Source: Tateyamaria omphalii (GTDB lineage Bacteria; Pseudomonadota; Alphaproteobacteria; Rhodobacterales; Rhodobacteraceae). From it: a stretch of 64,000 nucleotides of DNA. Position 1 is the first letter of the stretch. The number at the start of each line of letters is the position of its first letter. The notes below the pieces were generated by a model. It made no database searches. It had not been told where the DNA came from and saw nothing but the letters and a program-made list of their open reading frames with translations. The DNA is taken from the NCBI RefSeq assembly GCF_019802125.1, contig NZ_JAHVHT010000001.1, forward strand, positions 1,550,001 to 1,614,000, given 5' to 3'. Both the position numbers and the translations under genes were made by a program. Below, one piece after another: positions 1-8,415 of this stretch.

Positions 1-285
1 CGGCGCGGCATCCGAAACACGTTTCCTCACTATTATTTGTGGGTCATCGCCACCGCAGCCGTGACCGGAGCCGTTGCCTATCCGGTCAGCACGTTGGCCG
101 CCTGGCTTTTGTTCGCCATCGCGCTCAGCACCGCCTATGCGCGGCAAATGCTGATGCTGCAAATCAATGCCGCGACCGACAGCGGCAACGCGGGCCGGTT
201 CAAGATGTTGCACGGGGTCAGTGTGATGATTCAATTGGTGCAAATCGGTATGGCGGGCTGGGCGCTCGCGCTGGTGGCTGGCTGA
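1..285 (+). CDS. DUF4149-like membrane protein, C-terminal fragment
   Basis: The reading frame is open from base 1 and ends at a stop at 285, leaving the last 94 residues of a gene that starts outside the window. Two hydrophobic segments are visible, at about residues 13-46 of the fragment and near the end. Between them, a polar stretch leads into an Arg-Phe-x-x-Leu-His-x-x-Ser motif. That motif before the last helix resembles small DUF4149/TMEM205-like membrane proteins, which is a family-level guess. A TTG at 37 could be called as a start, but the frame upstream is equally protein-like, so I treat the gene as truncated by the window edge. Function is unknown. Confidence 0.6.
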   Translation, partial: RRGIRNTFPHYYLWVIATAAVTGAVAYPVSTLAAWLLFAIALSTAYARQMLMLQINAATDSGNAGRFKMLHGVSVMIQLVQIGMAGWALALVAG

Positions 286-489
286 TCAGCGGGGATGGCA
301 CGCGCAATGCGCACCAACCCCCATCACTCACACGAGAGTGAGGACCGCCAAAGCGGATACTGAAAACCAAACAAACGAAAATACAGCAAATTGCATGGCG
401 GTCCCCCCCAGGGTGCGTGACATCATCACCATAGCCGCAAGCGCATGCTCCAGCGATGGAGGTATTCCTGACCCCAAAGCACCCCGGGG

Positions 490-1617
490 TCAGAGCGGCT
501 CGATATCCCCTTCGGCCCGTCCAGCGTGGAACGCTGCCTGCCACGCCTCAAACGTGCTGGCCGCAATAGCATCGCGCATCCCCTGCATGATCTCCTGGAA
601 GTAATGCAGGTTGTGCCAGGTCAGCAGCATGCCCGAAATCATCTCCTGCGCGCGGAACACGTGATGCAGATAGGCGCGCGAGTAATTGGAGCAGGCGGGA
701 CAGGTGCACTCCTCATCCAGCGGGCGCGGATCGTCGGCATGGCGCGCATTCTTGATGTTGATCACGCCCCGGCGGGTAAAGACTTGGCCCGTGCGCCCCG
801 ACCGCGAGGGCAAGACGCAATCCATCATGTCAATGCCGCGGGCCACAGCGCCCACAATGTCATCGGGCTTGCCAACGCCCATCAGATAGCGCGGCTTGTC
901 CTTGGGCAGCTGCTCAGGCGCGTAGTCAAGGCATCCGAACATCGCTTCCTGCCCCTCGCCCACAGCCAGACCGCCAATGGCATAGCCCTCAAACCCGATG
1001 TCCTTCAACGCTTCGGCGCTCTCTTCGCGCAGGTCCTGTTCCAGCCCGCCCTGCTGGATGCCAAAAAGCGCATGACCGGGACGGTCACCGAAGGCTTCCC
1101 TCGACCTCGCAGCCCATCGCATGGATAGGCGCATGCTCTCGACAATACGATCCCGTTCAGCAGGAAGCGCCGGGCACTCGTCAAAGCACATCACGATGTC
1201 CGACCCAAGCAGGCGCTGGATCTCCATCGACCGCTCAGGCGTCAGGGCGTGCTTGGAGCCGTCGATATGGGATTTGAAGGTCACGCCCTCTTCGGTCAGC
1301 TTGCGCAACCCGGCAAGGCTCATCACCTGAAACCCGCCGCTGTCGGTCAGAATGGGCCGATCCCAATTCATGAACTTGTGCAGACCGCCCAACCGGTCGA
1401 TCCGCTCAGCAGTCGGGCGCAGCATCAGGTGGTAGGTGTTGCCAAGTAGAATATCGGCCCCGGTGGCCCGAACGCTCTCGGGCATCATCGCCTTGACCGT
1501 TGCAGCGGTCCCGACGGGCATGAATGCCGGGGTGCGAATATCACCGCGAGGGGTCGATATTACACCTGTGCGGGCACGACCATCTGTGGCCTGAAGATCA
1601 AAGGAAAAACTGCTCAT
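490..1617 (-). CDS. tgt: queuine tRNA-ribosyltransferase (tRNA-guanine transglycosylase)
   Basis: This cytosolic enzyme exchanges guanine 34 in GUN anticodons for preQ1, the committed step of queuosine insertion. At 375 residues it has the usual bacterial length. The DSGGFQ motif carries the general-base Asp92, and [10 protein letters not shown] carries the likely nucleophile Asp266. The zinc site is Cys304, Cys306, Cys309 and His335. The ATG at 1617 gives a normal MSSFSFDL start. A dyad (TGACCCC/GGGGTCA, 469-492) overlaps its stop codon but has no T-tract. queA, acting later in the pathway, lies at the other end of the window (59913-60965). Confidence 0.97.
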   Translation of the reverse strand: MSSFSFDLQATDGRARTGVISTPRGDIRTPAFMPVGTAATVKAMMPESVRATGADILLGNTYHLMLRPTAERIDRLGGLHKFMNWDRPILTDSGGFQVMSLAGLRKLTEEGVTFKSHIDGSKHALTPERSMEIQRLLGSDIVMCFDECPALPAERDRIVESMRLSMRWAARSREAFGDRPGHALFGIQQGGLEQDLREESAEALKDIGFEGYAIGGLAVGEGQEAMFGCLDYAPEQLPKDKPRYLMGVGKPDDIVGAVARGIDMMDCVLPSRSGRTGQVFTRRGVINIKNARHADDPRPLDEECTCPACSNYSRAYLHHVFRAQEMISGMLLTWHNLHYFQEIMQGMRDAIAASTFEAWQAAFHAGRAEGDIEPL

Positions 1618-1803
1618 GGCCCCTCATGCCGCGCGCGCAGGGAAATGCCAAGCCCCCGCACACCGGCCACAGAATGACCTAGCAAAGGACCAAGCGCGGC
1701 ACATTTGACGCCCGGTTTTAGACAAATTGTACCAATAACCCTTCGCTATTCCCGACGCCCTGCCGCTCCGGCATGGGCAACACATAGCATATGAGGCCTC
1801 GCC

Positions 1804-2715
1804 ATGAGCAGCGCAGGACTGACCCCCACGACCGTTACGGTCGAAGACACAGAGAACAAAAAGGGCTGGACGAGTATCACCAGCACATATGACGGCTTCG
1901 GATTTCTGGTGGCCAGAGCAACGGTGATGGATGACGGCAGCACTTTGTCGGAAACCTTCTTCGGCCCGCAACGGCTCAGCCTGACGGTCACCGACACCGC
2001 GGCAAATGACGCCAATTGGGCGACACGCACGACCGAGTGGAACTGGCAAGGCCAGAAAACCTCGCGCACCACGAACTACGACAACGGCGATCAAATGATT
2101 GAAAAATACGATGCCGTCACAGGAAATCGGATTGAACGGATCAGCTTCGACGGCAACGACGACAAGCCGTGGACGTCCGTAACCACGACATATGACAGCA
2201 CCGGGACGGTCGTGATTGGATCGGAAAAGGTTCTCGACAACGGGCGCATCGAAACCCTGACCTTCGACGAGGTGACAGGCGTACGCACCAGCAGAACAAT
2301 CGTGGACGGTGCAGACGACAAATCCTGGCACTCCAAATCTCTGACATATGATGCAGATACCGGCGAACTGACCGAACGTGAGATCATCAATGATGACGGC
2401 AGCAGCGACGTCATCACCTACGAAAACGGAAAGAAAGCCACGCAGCTTCTGACCGATGGCGATGCGGACACCTTCGAATGGGAGACATTCGAGAGCACCT
2501 ACGATGCCAACGGACGCCTCGCGCTGACCGAAGAAACCCGTGACGACGGCGACCTGATCGTATCGTCCTATGCGGGGGGTCGTTTGACGGGTCAGACCAC
2601 CTACGACAACTCCGGCGATGAGGCCTGGCATGTGGAGGAAATCTCGTACAATTCGGCCGGCGATGTCGTTGACACAACCTATTACGATGAATTGGGCAAC
2701 ATTCTCATCGTCTGA
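1804..2715 (+). CDS. hypothetical protein made of six ~51-residue repeats
   Basis: I do not recognise a named family. The 303 residues consist of six repeats anchored by a tryptophan at 22, 72, 123, 175, 226 and 275, so the period is 49-52 residues. Each unit reads roughly W-x5-6-YD-x2-G, followed by a short DDG or DNG turn and Thr/Ser-rich strands. The pattern recalls RHS/YD-type beta repeats but is much longer in period and lacks the RHS core domain. There is no signal peptide and no membrane segment. The protein is acidic and beta-rich. The start at 1804 follows a GAGG stretch. The gene stands alone between tgt (divergent) and a long intergenic stretch. Confidence 0.75.
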   Translation: MSSAGLTPTTVTVEDTENKKGWTSITSTYDGFGFLVARATVMDDGSTLSETFFGPQRLSLTVTDTAANDANWATRTTEWNWQGQKTSRTTNYDNGDQMIEKYDAVTGNRIERISFDGNDDKPWTSVTTTYDSTGTVVIGSEKVLDNGRIETLTFDEVTGVRTSRTIVDGADDKSWHSKSLTYDADTGELTEREIINDDGSSDVITYENGKKATQLLTDGDADTFEWETFESTYDANGRLALTEETRDDGDLIVSSYAGGRLTGQTTYDNSGDEAWHVEEISYNSAGDVVDTTYYDELGNILIV

Positions 2716-2913
2716 CCTCAATATTCATCTTTGCTCAAAAAACAGGCACTGTCGCGGAATATGCGGCGGTGCCTTGCGCATTTGAGCCTGCTTCGAGCAC
2801 GCCACACGCCGCTTTTCCATCATTTAGGCAAGGCCTCGCCGCCCCACCGGCAAGGCTCCGCTCGCACTTCGGACCCGCACTTGCTGACGTAAGGGCAGGC
2901 GTCGACTGTCAGT

Positions 2914-3225
2914 ATGTGTTCAAACACCAAGATCTTTTTGAAACGTATTTTCGTAGGGAACATTGTGATGCCCAACAGTTTGTATGGTGAAAAAGACAAA
3001 ATCATCATTGTTGGCAACCCGAACAATGGCACTGTCTATTTCGGGCTAGGGTCGTGGCGGTTGTCAGCCCTTCAAACTGAAACGTTCAACTCGGAAAATG
3101 CGTCGGTCAGTGGTGAACGAACACATCCAGCCGCAGCACAGTCACACATATTCCTCGGTTTCCCCGACAAACTCGTCGAAATCCCATCGAATACTGCGGC
3201 GACGCGAAGCCACTCACTGGTTTAA
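2914..3225 (+). CDS. doubtful small hypothetical protein
   Basis: An open frame of 103 codons. A better start may be the ATG at 2968, preceded by AGGGAA. The first part from there looks protein-like (KDKIIIVGNPNNGTVYFGLG), but the second half is low-information. No family is recognised. The only supporting context is that a terminator-like hairpin begins 29 bp after the stop. It may equally be chance. Confidence 0.2.
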   Translation: MCSNTKIFLKRIFVGNIVMPNSLYGEKDKIIIVGNPNNGTVYFGLGSWRLSALQTETFNSENASVSGERTHPAAAQSHIFLGFPDKLVEIPSNTAATRSHSLV

Positions 3226-3253
3226 CAGCCCTTTCCATACACTCACGGAGGGC

Positions 3254-3286
3254 GGGCGCACCTGTAACGGGTGCGCCCATTTTCTT
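3254..3286 (+). terminator. rho-independent terminator-like hairpin
   Basis: Left arm GGGCGCACC (3254-3262), a loop of seven bases and right arm GGTGCGCCC (3270-3278) form a perfect 9-bp stem followed by ATTTTCTT. No clear gene precedes it on the + strand. Confidence 0.6.
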
Positions 3287-3464
3287 CGCCGTAACTCTGC
3301 CGACCACTTTTCCCCCGCATCACCGTTTTCAGGTCGAAGGCAAGCCATTGATGCATAAAAACTATGACCAACTGAACGTCTTTCGATTGGTATTGCCGCC
3401 TCGCCTTCCCCACGTCCTGGTCACTGCGCCCAGAAGCGGGCGCCCTCAACCCAAGGAGAGCCGC

Positions 3465-4007
3465 ATGCTGAAAACACTCACCCTCACCTCTGCACTCGCC
3501 CTGACCGCGACCACTGGCCTTGCTGACACGGCAACACTCACACCGGAGCAAGTGACCGAGTTCCAGACCGCCTGGGGCGACGGGATCGTGAACATCGGTC
3601 AGATCCACACTGATGGCGGCGACTACGAAGCCGCAGCACGCGAACACATCGAAACCTTTTATGCGTACGGAGAGGAAGAGGTGCTGTTCAAACCCACGCT
3701 CGCCAGCGCCGACCAGTTCCGCGGCACCTTTGACGAGGCACTCTCCTATTTCGTCGGCGGCAGCATCGAAGAGGATGGCGGCTTTGCCATCGCGCCCTAC
3801 ACCGCCGTGCGTTGGGAAAACGAGGGCACGACCATCATCGGCGACACCGCGCTGGCCATGGGCAACTACTTTTTCACCAAAACGGACGGCTCAGAAATCA
3901 AGGTAGAATACAGCTTTGGCATCCAGCAAATGGACGACGGCGAGCTGAAGATCGTCCTGCACCATTCCTCGATCCCGTTTACGCCTGAGGACCCCGCAGA
4001 CACGTAA
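3465..4007 (+). CDS. exported SnoaL-like / CaMKII-association-like fold protein
   Basis: A 180-residue protein with an N-terminal signal peptide (Lys then a Leu/Thr/Ala-rich core, cleavage likely after GLA near residue 19). The start at 3465 is chosen because AAGGAGAG lies just upstream and the signal peptide begins there; the longer frame from 3348 adds an unlikely extension. The mature part has the pattern of a small cone-shaped fold (FYAYGEEEVLFKPT, then FTKTDG, then LHHSS near the end). From memory, close relatives in this clade are labelled phosphoribosyl-AMP cyclohydrolase, but I see no HisI metal-binding cysteines, so that label looks wrong. The substrate is unknown. Confidence 0.7.
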   Translation: MLKTLTLTSALALTATTGLADTATLTPEQVTEFQTAWGDGIVNIGQIHTDGGDYEAAAREHIETFYAYGEEEVLFKPTLASADQFRGTFDEALSYFVGGSIEEDGGFAIAPYTAVRWENEGTTIIGDTALAMGNYFFTKTDGSEIKVEYSFGIQQMDDGELKIVLHHSSIPFTPEDPADT

Positions 4008-4138
4008 ACTGGATCCTGGCAGGCGTGCCGGACCAGTGTCGGCTGGACCACCACAACGGCGGTTCAGCCGGCATCCAGCCCTTTACCCCTCGCACCCCTT
4101 TCCCTATATAAACGGTCAGGAACCAGCACGGGATCGCC

Positions 4139-4501
4139 ATGAACCAGCCCACAGAACAGATGGAAGGCACGCCGCTGATCGCGCCGTCCTCCACAGACCA
4201 CCCGCTGCACGAAGCGGTGGTCGAAGCGTGCCGCACGGTCTATGACCCCGAAATTCCGGTCAACATCTATGAACTTGGCCTGATCTACACGATCGACATC
4301 TCGCCCGAAAACGAGGTCAAGGTGATCATGTCGCTCACCGCCCCCGGCTGCCCTGTCGCTGGCGAAATGCCGGGTTGGGTCGCCGATGCGGTCGAACCGC
4401 TGCCCGGTGTCAAACAGGTCGATGTCGAACTGACATGGGAGCCGCCCTGGGGCATGGAAATGATGTCGGACGAGGCGCGCCTCGAACTGGGCTTCATGTA
4501 G
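4139..4501 (+). CDS. sufT: SUF-type Fe-S assembly protein, DUF59/MIP18 family
   Basis: A 120-residue cytosolic protein of the DUF59 family, which helps mature Fe-S proteins. The core shows DPEIPVNIYELGLIY followed by LTAPGCPVAGEMP, whose cysteine is the conserved reactive residue. The C-terminus contains a WEPPWGMEMMSDEARLELG block typical of SufT-like proteins. It sits apart from a full suf operon; sufA lies 2.5 kb downstream with unrelated genes between. The start at 4139 follows a GGGATCGCC stretch, so the ribosome site is weak and the start is moderately certain. Confidence 0.88.
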   Translation: MNQPTEQMEGTPLIAPSSTDHPLHEAVVEACRTVYDPEIPVNIYELGLIYTIDISPENEVKVIMSLTAPGCPVAGEMPGWVADAVEPLPGVKQVDVELTWEPPWGMEMMSDEARLELGFM

Positions 4502-4609
4502 GCCAACCGCGCGTCACTGATCGTTACAAAACAATCATCAGCGCATTGAGAAACCGTCACACGCAGGCGGCATCCTGACGGGGTAAAGACCCTTTCAAGG
4601 ATATCCTCC

Positions 4610-5827
4610 ATGCGTTTAACCGCCGCCTGCGTCCTGCTTGCCTCGGCACCCGCTGCCCTTCTCGCAAACGAAACCCTGCCGCCTGTCACCATCGACTACG
4701 GCCCCCGCCCCGCCTATCTGATCGACAAGCTGCCCGAGGGCGAACTGAAGTCGAAGCTGCAAAGCTGCCAGGGCCAGACACCGGCCAAATCCGACTTTTC
4801 CATCGGCCACCGCGGCGCGCCCATGATGTTCCCCGAACACACGGTCGAGTCCAACATCGCCGCCGCGCGCATGGGCGCAGGCATCCTGGAATGCGACGTG
4901 ACCTTTACCGAGGATCACGAACTGGTCTGCCGCCACGCGCAGAACGACCTGCACACCACAACCAACATCCTGCTCACCGACTTGGCCGACACCTGCGTCA
5001 CTCCCTTCTCGTCCGCCAGCGGCGACGCGGACGCGACAGCCGAATGCCGCACATCCGAACTGACACTGGCCGAGTTCGAAACGCTGATCCCCAAGATGGA
5101 CAGCTCTGACGCCTCAGCCACCACAGCCGAAGAGTATCAGGGCGGCATCGCAGGCTGGCGCACCGATCTCTATACCGACGGCGCGCAACTGATGACGCAC
5201 GCCGAGTCCATCGAACTCTTCAAATCGCTCGGGACCAAGTTCACCCCGGAACTCAAAACCCCCTCGGTCGAGATGCCCCATAACGGCTTCAGCCAGGAGG
5301 ATTACGCCCAAAAGCTGGTCGATGAATACAAGGCCGCAGGCATCCCCGCCTCGGATGTCTGGCTGCAAAGCTTCAACCTCGAAGACGTGCTCTACTGGAT
5401 CGAAGCCGAGCCGGAATTCGGCGCACAGGCCGTCTACCTCGACGACAGCTACGACATCGACGGCTTCGACGCGAACGACCCGGCGACCTATCCCGACAGC
5501 ATGGCCAGCCTTTATGAGCGCGGCGTGCGCTACGTCGCACCTCCGCTCTGGATGCTGGTGACGATGGAAGACGGCCAAATCGTCCCCTCGGCCTATGCCA
5601 AGGAAGCGAAAGCCGCCGGCCTGAACATCATCACATGGACGCTGGAACGCTCCGGCCCTCTGGGTGCGGGCGGCGGCTGGTATTTCCAGTCCATTGCCGA
5701 GGCGACCACGCATGACGGTGTCTACTACGAATTGCTGGATGTGTTGGCACAGGATGTGGGCGTCGTGGGCGTCTTCTCCGACTGGCCTGCCACGGTGACC
5801 TACTACGCAAACTGCATGGGCCTGTAA
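4610..5827 (+). CDS. glpQ: periplasmic glycerophosphodiester phosphodiesterase
   Basis: Hydrolyses glycerophosphodiesters to glycerol-3-phosphate and an alcohol. A signal peptide ([18 protein letters not shown]) begins the 405-residue protein, so it should act in the periplasm. The GDPD signature is present: GHRGAP followed by PEHTVESN and then ECDV with the metal-binding acidic residues, then a histidine in CRHAQN. The C-terminal half keeps the family TPELK and WTLERS segments. It is longer than a minimal GDPD and carries several extra cysteines in the central insert, consistent with an exported form. AAGGATATCC precedes the ATG. A terminator follows directly at 5869. Confidence 0.88.
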   Translation: MRLTAACVLLASAPAALLANETLPPVTIDYGPRPAYLIDKLPEGELKSKLQSCQGQTPAKSDFSIGHRGAPMMFPEHTVESNIAAARMGAGILECDVTFTEDHELVCRHAQNDLHTTTNILLTDLADTCVTPFSSASGDADATAECRTSELTLAEFETLIPKMDSSDASATTAEEYQGGIAGWRTDLYTDGAQLMTHAESIELFKSLGTKFTPELKTPSVEMPHNGFSQEDYAQKLVDEYKAAGIPASDVWLQSFNLEDVLYWIEAEPEFGAQAVYLDDSYDIDGFDANDPATYPDSMASLYERGVRYVAPPLWMLVTMEDGQIVPSAYAKEAKAAGLNIITWTLERSGPLGAGGGWYFQSIAEATTHDGVYYELLDVLAQDVGVVGVFSDWPATVTYYANCMGL

Positions 5828-5868
5828 CCCGTACCCCCGCGCCATCCCCGCGCGCCACAGGCTCGAAA

Positions 5869-5899
5869 GGGTCGCCGGTCCCCCCGGCGGCCCTTTTTT
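5869..5899 (+). terminator. terminator after glpQ
   Basis: GGGTCGCCGG (5869-5878) pairs with CCGGCGGCCC (5884-5893), one mismatch, followed by six T residues. It ends the glpQ transcript and lies just beyond the convergent small gene. Confidence 0.85.
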
Positions 5900-5903
5900 C
5901 GTC

Positions 5904-6050
5904 TTACAGGCGGCGCAAAACCCACATCAACGCCCGACGACGGCGCTGCTTGCGCTTGCGAATTTGCTCTTCGGCTTGCAATTTTGCAAATACGCGCTGC
6001 TCTTGCGCATAAAGGCTGTTCATTTCCAGAGACTTGTAAGGATGTTGCAT
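5904..6050 (-). CDS. small basic hypothetical protein
   Basis: A 48-residue protein, very basic at the end (RKRKQRRRRALMWVLRRL). The start at 6050 is chosen over a longer frame from 6119 because GAAAGGA lies seven bases before this ATG. An N-terminal helix rich in Glu and Gln (EMNSLYAQEQRVFAKLQAEEQ) precedes the Arg-rich tail, so an amphipathic or nucleic-acid-contacting helix is possible. No family recognised. It is divergent from the LysR gene at 6134. Confidence 0.5.
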   Translation of the reverse strand: MQHPYKSLEMNSLYAQEQRVFAKLQAEEQIRKRKQRRRRALMWVLRRL

Positions 6051-6133
6051 AAGATGTCCTTTCGTTCTGAAACTTATATGGCGCAGCGCGATCCGCATTG
6101 TCAGACCCCGGTTTCGCACCTAGACTTGCAATC

Positions 6134-7003
6134 ATGCAAATCACTGACTGGACAGATTACGGGCTCTTTGCCGCCGTGGCCCGCCACGGCTCGCTCGCCC
6201 GCGCCGCACACGAAACCGGGCTCAGCCAGGCCACCCTCTCGCGCCGCATGACGGCCCTCGAACAACGCACGGGCCGCAGGCTCTTTGCCCACGGGGCCGC
6301 GGGCTACACCCCCACGACAGAGGGGCGCGCCCTGCTGGAACAGGCCAAAAAGATGGAGGCGGCAGCCCGCGGCATCGCCCATTGGTCCGCGGCCCAATCC
6401 GGACCGCCCCGCGTCCGCATCTCGGCAGGCACCTGGACGATGCTCTACCTCGCGCGCCATCTCGACACTTATTGGAGCCAGGGCGACCGCTGGACGCCCG
6501 AATTTGTCAGCTGCAACCTCGACATGGACATCGAGCGGCGCGAGGTCGACATCGGCATCCGCAACCGCCGCCCCGATCACGACTGGCTCGCCGGTCGCCG
6601 CACCGGCTATGTCGAACACGCGATCTACGCCACTTCTGCGGACGTCAAAGGATGGATCGGCCCCAGCGACGACACCGCCACCCTGCCGTCCGAGGCCTGG
6701 ACCATCGCCCACCACGCCGAGGACATGGTCGCTGTCTCGAACGATCCGCAGGTGCGCATGGCACTCGCGCAAAGCGGCGTGGGCCGTGTCGTCCTGCCGA
6801 CCTTCGCCGCCGACACCGCACCGCGCCTCGTCCGCGTGTCGGGCATCGTAGACGCGCTGACGTCCGAAGAATGGCTCGTCTGCCACCAGGACACCCGCCA
6901 CGACCCGGCGATCCGCGCCGCCCTCGACGCAATCAGCGCTTTCCTCAAACGTCCCCGACCCTTGCGTGAGGCCACCGAAAGCCCTACCTTATCTGTCGGA
7001 TAA
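6134..7003 (+). CDS. LysR-family transcriptional regulator
   Basis: A 289-residue DNA-binding protein with the winged helix at the N-terminus (residues ~5-65: LFAAVARHGSLARAAHETGLSQATLSRRMTAL in two parts) and an effector-binding region behind it. The ATG at 6134 gives the normal LysR spacing, about 12 residues shorter than the longest frame. Its target is unknown. It is divergent from a 48-codon gene and 15 bp upstream of sufA, so the two may share a transcript. Confidence 0.88.
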   Translation: MQITDWTDYGLFAAVARHGSLARAAHETGLSQATLSRRMTALEQRTGRRLFAHGAAGYTPTTEGRALLEQAKKMEAAARGIAHWSAAQSGPPRVRISAGTWTMLYLARHLDTYWSQGDRWTPEFVSCNLDMDIERREVDIGIRNRRPDHDWLAGRRTGYVEHAIYATSADVKGWIGPSDDTATLPSEAWTIAHHAEDMVAVSNDPQVRMALAQSGVGRVVLPTFAADTAPRLVRVSGIVDALTSEEWLVCHQDTRHDPAIRAALDAISAFLKRPRPLREATESPTLSVG

Positions 7004-7018
7004 CCCCGGAGGTTCCCC

Positions 7019-7399
7019 ATGTTCTCCATCCCCGGCAAACAGGCCGTGACCATCACCGACCGCGCCGCCGCGCAAATCTCCAAACTGATGGAGAAACAGG
7101 GCCATTCCGGCCTCCGCATCGGCGTGAAAAAGGGCGGCTGCGCGGGCATGGAATACACCATGGAATATGTGGACGAAGCCGACCCCAACGACGAAACGGT
7201 CGAACAGAACGGCGCGCGCGTGATGATCGCGCCAATGGCTCAAATGTTCCTCTTCGGCACGGAAATCGACTACGAAACCTCGCTGCTTGAGTCTGGTTTC
7301 AAGTTCAACAACCCCAACGTGACCGACGCCTGCGGCTGCGGCGAAAGCATCTCGTTCAAGGACGTCGAAGAGCTGCAAGCCGAACAGAACGCAGGCTGA
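7019..7399 (+). CDS. sufA: Fe-S cluster assembly scaffold/carrier, HesB/IscA type
   Basis: An A-type carrier that receives and passes on Fe-S clusters in the cytosol. The three conserved cysteines are present: Cys41 in KKGGCAGMEY and Cys105/Cys107 in DACGCGESISF. Length 126 residues fits SufA/IscA with a short N-terminal extension. GGAGG precedes the ATG. It is followed after one base by a TfoX-N gene, so the pair is probably co-transcribed. Whether it should be called sufA or iscA cannot be decided from sequence alone; sufT nearby favours SUF. Confidence 0.92.
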   Translation: MFSIPGKQAVTITDRAAAQISKLMEKQGHSGLRIGVKKGGCAGMEYTMEYVDEADPNDETVEQNGARVMIAPMAQMFLFGTEIDYETSLLESGFKFNNPNVTDACGCGESISFKDVEELQAEQNAG

Positions 7400-7400
7400 C

Positions 7401-7724
7401 ATGGCCCTCACAGACGAAGAGATCGACCACGTGCTCGACCTCTTCTCCGGCGTACCTGACCTCTCCACCCGCAAGATGTTCGGCGGCATCGGCGTCTACT
7501 CCGCTGGCACGATATTTGCCGTGATGATGCGCGACGGCCGCCTGATGCTGAAGGGCCAGGGCGACATGATCCCCCGCTACGACGAACTTGGCATGGAACG
7601 CTGGACCTACCAACGCCCGGGCAAAGCCGAGACCGCAATGCCTTACTGGATCATGCCCGACAGCGCCCTCGAAGACGCCGAAGAAGCCTCCGCCCTCGCC
7701 CGCGAAGCGCTAAAGCACCTGTAG
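7401..7724 (+). CDS. TfoX N-terminal domain protein
   Basis: A 107-residue single-domain protein matching the N-terminal TfoX fold: RKMFGGIGVYSAGTIFAVM followed by LMLKGQG and a W-x-Y block. It lacks the C-terminal domain of the gamma-proteobacterial competence regulator TfoX/Sxy, so a competence role should not be assumed. It starts one base after the sufA stop. Its stop codon lies within the left arm of a palindrome (7720-7787) shared with the convergent HD gene. Confidence 0.88.
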   Translation: MALTDEEIDHVLDLFSGVPDLSTRKMFGGIGVYSAGTIFAVMMRDGRLMLKGQGDMIPRYDELGMERWTYQRPGKAETAMPYWIMPDSALEDAEEASALAREALKHL

Positions 7725-7787
7725 GGTGCGCATTCACTGCGCACCGCAACGCGCCAGCAAAGATGCGCGATAAACGCACACCCTACA
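7720..7787. repeat. nested palindrome between convergent genes
   Basis: Outer arms TGTAGGGTGCG (7720-7730) and CGCACACCCTACA (7775-7787) are inverted copies with a two-base bulge. Inside the left part, GGTGCGC (7725-7731) and GCGCACC (7739-7745) form a perfect hairpin. The element contains both stop codons of the convergent genes. It resembles dispersed GTAGGGTGCGC-type palindromes I associate with Rhodobacteraceae genomes, and may act as a bidirectional terminator, though no T-tract follows. Confidence 0.55.
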
Positions 7788-8415
7788 CCCGCGCTTCCCG
7801 CGCTAACGTCTCCTGAAACACCCGCATAAACGCCACCCGCTCCTCCGCCATCTGGCGCGCTGGCGGCGTATTCATTGTCTCGGCAATCCCAAACAGCTTC
7901 ACCTCGAAATGATCCAGCGCATAGGCCCGGTCATCCAGCGTCCGACCCTCGGCCAGCGGATCACCGCCATGCACCAGACCCGCGCCCATCTGCCCCGCCA
8001 CGTTAAAGCAGCGCGCAATTCCAATAGCGCCCAACGCCTCCAACCGGTCCGCATCCTGCAACACCTGCGCCTCCAGCGTCTCGCACGGATGCCCGGCGGA
8101 ATAGCTGTGCGCCCGAATGGCATGGGCGACGGCCTCCTGCCCGGGCAGCCCCCGCGCCGCCATCCACGCAACCGCATGATCGGCGGACATCTCAGCCGCT
8201 CGCACCCGGCGCGGATCGTCCTTCGGCACGTTCACAATGTCATGCAGATAGGACCCGATCAGAAGCACATCACGGTCGACAGACTTGTCCAATCCTTCCG
8301 CAATCCGCTGACAATTCGCCCACACCCGCCGCAGGTGCCAGATGTCATGCGCGCCATCGGTCTGGCCCCACCACACCCGCGCCACTTCAGCTTCAAGGTC
8401 ACCCTGCAAGCTCAT
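7783..8415 (-). CDS. HD-domain metal-dependent phosphohydrolase
   Basis: A 210-residue protein with the HD hydrolase signature: a first His in HDIWHLRRV, the LHD pair in GSYLHDIVN, and the last Asp in LQDADRLEALG. These are the metal ligands of the YedJ/YpgQ-like group. The substrate, likely a nucleotide or a related phosphate ester, is not evident. It overlaps the upstream oxygenase gene by four bases (8412-8415), so the two are translationally coupled. Confidence 0.85.
   Translation of the reverse strand: MSLQGDLEAEVARVWWGQTDGAHDIWHLRRVWANCQRIAEGLDKSVDRDVLLIGSYLHDIVNVPKDDPRRVRAAEMSADHAVAWMAARGLPGQEAVAHAIRAHSYSAGHPCETLEAQVLQDADRLEALGAIGIARCFNVAGQMGAGLVHGGDPLAEGRTLDDRAYALDHFEVKLFGIAETMNTPPARQMAEERVAFMRVFQETLAREARV

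Larger units (their letters stand above)
2716..3464. other. gene-poor stretch of about 750 bp
   Basis: The stretch has no convincing protein gene and is richer in A+T than its surroundings between about 2900 and 3230. It contains one weak reading frame (2914-3225) and a strong terminator-like hairpin (3254-3286). No tRNA or known riboswitch pattern was recognised. The hairpin after 3225 means either the weak frame or an unrecognised small RNA could be a transcription unit. Confidence 0.5.

Noticed and set aside
7401-7724. Competence regulator TfoX/Sxy
   Set aside because: Only the N-terminal TfoX domain is present; the name would suggest a role it may not have.
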